A DNA stretch of 6,761 bases from Candidatus Collierbacteria bacterium RIFOXYD1_FULL_40_9. Lineage in GTDB: Bacteria > Patescibacteriota > Microgenomatia > UBA1400 > MFAQ01. Each line of letters begins with the position of its first letter. Position 1 is the first letter of the stretch. The translations under genes were made by a program, and so were the position numbers. The notes under the pieces were generated by a model. The model did not search any database. It worked only from the letters and a program-made list of their open reading frames with translations, and was not told the DNA's origin. This document shows, one piece after another, positions 5,552 to 6,761 of the stretch. The DNA lies in assembly GCA_001776275.1 (NCBI GenBank), contig MFAQ01000004.1:37457-44217 (forward strand). Direction: 5' to 3'.

Positions 5552-6382
5552 TCGGGGTGTTTTTTTAACTCTTATACTTGTGTCAGGAACCATTTTTCTA
5601 TTGACCCTCTTATCAATTCCAAGTGCCAAAGCACACAGAGTATAGGCTTCAATGTCTTGTGTAATACCCCTACCTTCCTCATCCTTCGCTATGACAAATT
5701 GTGCAACACCATTTTCATCAAGTACTATATTTTTCTTTATATCAACTCTAGAGCGAATATCAAAAAAATGCGAACTTAACCCATTTGCTTTCTGAGTTCT
5801 GTACAAAACAGAGCACAAATGCTCCACACATGGTACAAAGTTTGGTTTTAAAAATACTAAATGTCTATCATTAATTGTCACCATTGCTTTTCCTGATTTA
5901 TTATCCGTATCCATGTTTTGGGAGGGTGCCAAAGAGGCTAAAACATAAAAACCAGAACCGCTTTCTAGATTTGGTATATCTGATCCTTTTAACACAATCA
6001 CGACATTTTTATCGTCAGGTATGCCACCTTTTAACAATTCTTCTTTTAAAAAACCAAGTGCTATGGCATCCATTTTAATCTCGTTTCCAAAAGTTTCTCT
6101 TAATTCAAACAATAACTCTTCTATTCCCAAACTTTCCCCTGGTTGCAATTCATCAAACATCCATTTCACGCCGCCATAATAACCATAATTTATTAATCCT
6201 GCCAAAGCAAATAAATACTCCAAGTCATTACTAGCCAATGCAAGTTGATTTTCAAAATAAATTTTTGTCTCTCTGCTCAATTCCATCGCAGGTATCAATA
6301 ATGGCTCAACTTTCTCATTTTTAGCATCTTTTATAGCTTTAACCATTTCCTTGGTTATAACAATATCTTTTTCAGAATCCAT
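5405..6382 (-). CDS. Hypothetical soluble protein of about 325 residues
   Basis: I do not recognise this protein. From ATG at 6382 it has 325 residues (MDSEKDIVITKEM...). It has no signal peptide or convincing membrane segment. The first 100 residues look helical, with acidic and Leu-rich stretches (LEYLFALAGLINYGYYGGVK near 53-72). The centre is beta-rich (NVVIVLKGSDIP, GFYVLASLAPS, AMVTINDRHLVFLKPN). Around 190-195 PCVEHLCSVL carries Cys, His and Glu without an obvious site. GTG at 6409 is possible, but TATAAT at 6395-6390 stands seven bases before ATG 6382, which favours the shorter form. The last 49 codons overlap the convergent + strand gene and pass through that gene's terminator. Their sequence (after about KKTPRLMG) reads less like protein, so the native end may be near 5560 and the stop lost or shifted. 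The gene body is well supported; the C-terminus is not. Confidence 0.75.
   Translation of the reverse strand: MDSEKDIVITKEMVKAIKDAKNEKVEPLLIPAMELSRETKIYFENQLALASNDLEYLFALAGLINYGYYGGVKWMFDELQPGESLGIEELLFELRETFGNEIKMDAIALGFLKEELLKGGIPDDKNVVIVLKGSDIPNLESGSGFYVLASLAPSQNMDTDNKSGKAMVTINDRHLVFLKPNFVPCVEHLCSVLYRTQKANGLSSHFFDIRSRVDIKKNIVLDENGVAQFVIAKDEEGRGITQDIEAYTLCALALGIDKRVNRKMVPDTSIRVKKTPRLMGCLERSDGPIAVLIAIENGGKSCNSVWKVVTSFFPNHKVFFIVGFS
5538..5566 (+). terminator. Intrinsic terminator of the frame-broken + strand gene
   Basis: AAACACCCC (5538-5546) pairs perfectly with GGGGTGTTT (5554-5562) over a seven-base loop. The T run (5560-5566) forms the last stem pairs and continues beyond them. The TAA stop (5549-5551) lies in the loop. 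The strong + strand T tract shows that the + strand gene is the one being terminated here. Confidence 0.88.
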
Positions 6383-6389
6383 TACCCAA

Positions 6390-6395
6390 ATTATA
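6390..6395 (-). promoter_or_regulatory. -10 box for a leaderless transcript of the 325-residue gene
   Basis: A perfect TATAAT on the - strand ends seven bases before ATG 6382, with no Shine-Dalgarno site between them. It shares the decamer AGCTATAATT with the YibE/F promoter at 1019. No clear -35 box is seen. Confidence 0.6.
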
Positions 6396-6416
6396 GCTCC
6401 AACAGGCACATAGAAG

Positions 6417-6438
6417 AACCCCTACAAAAGTAGGGGTT
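6417..6438. terminator. Strong hairpin, probably a two-way terminator
   Basis: AACCCCTAC (6417-6425) and GTAGGGGTT (6430-6438) form a perfect nine-pair stem with an AAAA loop. On the + strand it is followed by TATTTTT, on the - strand by the weaker CTTCTA. The TAG stop of the small - strand frame (6424-6422) is in the stem. Because genes on both sides read leftward, its likely job is to end the small gene and perhaps to block + strand readthrough. Confidence 0.65.
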
Positions 6439-6701
6439 TATTTTTGACACCAAATCCAAAACTGTCTAACATCTTCTCGATATCTTTCTGAACATCTGGC
6501 TCATTCTCAGTCCACATCTCCAATCCAGTCACCATGGTGTTATTTTGCAAAGTCAACTTAATTGTCACGTCCGGAACTATTTTATCTAACTCTTTTAGCG
6601 GACCATTGGTAAATTCAACTAAATCAACAGGTCTTTCAAATTCAAAACTCAGCAGAGGCGAGCAGGGGATCTATGTCATCAATGAAGTTATTGGCAAACA
6701 A
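6422..6701 (-). pseudogene. Short hypothetical gene, frame broken by one base
   Basis: The - strand frame from 6670 to the stop at 6424-6422 reads like a real protein end (about 80 residues, with PLKELDKIVPDVTIKLTLQN, TGLEMWTENEPDVQKDIEKM and LDSFGFG) but has no usable start before its first Val. A second frame from TTG 6701 encodes LFANNFIDDIDPLLASAEF and stops at TGA 6644-6642. Dropping one T from the TTTT at 6647-6644 joins them as ...SAEFEFERPV..., about 92 residues. A possible promoter (TTGGGA, 16 bases, TGG-extended TAAAAA, with the -10 at 6720-6715) lies upstream. Alternatively the gene was cut short at its N-terminus by a rearrangement near 6655. The product is not recognised. The strand is supported by residue composition and by the hairpin at its stop; the exact start is uncertain. 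Confidence 0.45.
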
Positions 6702-6732
6702 AGCAACTTAACTATTTTTACCAACTAAAACC

Positions 6733-6757
6733 AGCCTCCCAAACGGGCGGCTTTTTT
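6733..6757 (+). terminator. Intrinsic terminator near the right edge
   Basis: AGCCTCCC (6733-6740) pairs with GGGCGGCT (6745-6752) with one T-C mismatch and an AAAC loop; six T run from 6752 to 6757. On the + strand it lies four bases after the end of an open frame that stops at 6728. On the - strand it could weakly end a gene lying beyond the right edge (GGTTTTAG follows the stem). Confidence 0.7.
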
Positions 6758-6761
6758 AAGT

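Noticed and set aside
6534..6728. A + strand open frame of 64 codons ending just before the terminator at 6733.
   Set aside because: Its first two thirds are Ser/Asn-rich and opposite a more convincing - strand frame, and it has no ribosome site or promoter. The last 24 codons (GEQGIYVINEVIGK) do look protein-like, so a remnant of a + strand gene cannot be excluded.
1..6761. CRISPR arrays, tRNA or rRNA genes, riboswitches and insertion sequences.
   Set aside because: No regularly spaced repeats, cloverleaf, conserved RNA core or flanking inverted repeats with a transposase could be found by eye.

Overview
The window is low in G+C, densely packed, and uses the standard bacterial stop codons (TGA ends the HNH-like gene, so TGA is not recoded). 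The gene content is a Xer-type tyrosine recombinase, a YibE/F membrane protein, and several proteins I cannot place. With tiny intergenic gaps, stop codons buried in terminators and apparent leaderless transcripts, this suggests a small-genome bacterium such as a Candidate Phyla Radiation (Patescibacteria) lineage. That taxonomic call is inference. The + strand is C-rich and G-poor in the rows I counted, whichever strand is coding, which suggests one replication direction across the window.

Left part (1-2127): the N-terminal 149 codons of a Xer-type recombinase run off the left edge on the - strand. Upstream of it, also on the - strand, is a small HNH-like zinc protein with a good ribosome binding site, whose stop codon sits in the loop of a terminator. 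Divergent from it, on the + strand, is a complete YibE/F-family membrane protein with a signal peptide. It appears to be transcribed without a leader.

Middle part (2128-4908): a three-gene - strand operon runs from an apparent leaderless promoter at 4903-4908. Its genes are a nitrilase-superfamily protein with a visible Glu-Lys-Cys triad, a roughly 365-residue helical protein of unknown function, and a small protein with an HExxH...SEGYS signature typical of gluzincin metallopeptidases. The operon meets yibE/F tail to tail with no gap, and each transcription unit seems to end inside the other's coding sequence.

Right part (4926-6761): divergent from the nitrilase operon is a + strand gene with a strong ribosome binding site. 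Its reading frame is broken by one base at an A7 run. After correction it encodes about 191 residues with a Cys...His-His pattern loosely like papain-fold enzymes, and it ends in a strong terminator. It converges on and overlaps by 147 bases a - strand gene of about 325 residues (unknown function, leaderless promoter). At the far right are a short - strand reading frame that also seems shifted by one base, and a terminator.

The main points for follow-up are: the three TATAAT boxes placed 7 or 8 bases before ATG codons without ribosome binding sites; the metallopeptidase whose best-looking ATG would remove its active site; the nitrilase / helical protein / metallopeptidase operon as a possible undescribed pathway; and the two single-base frame breaks in homopolymers. 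No tRNA, rRNA, CRISPR array or insertion sequence is visible.
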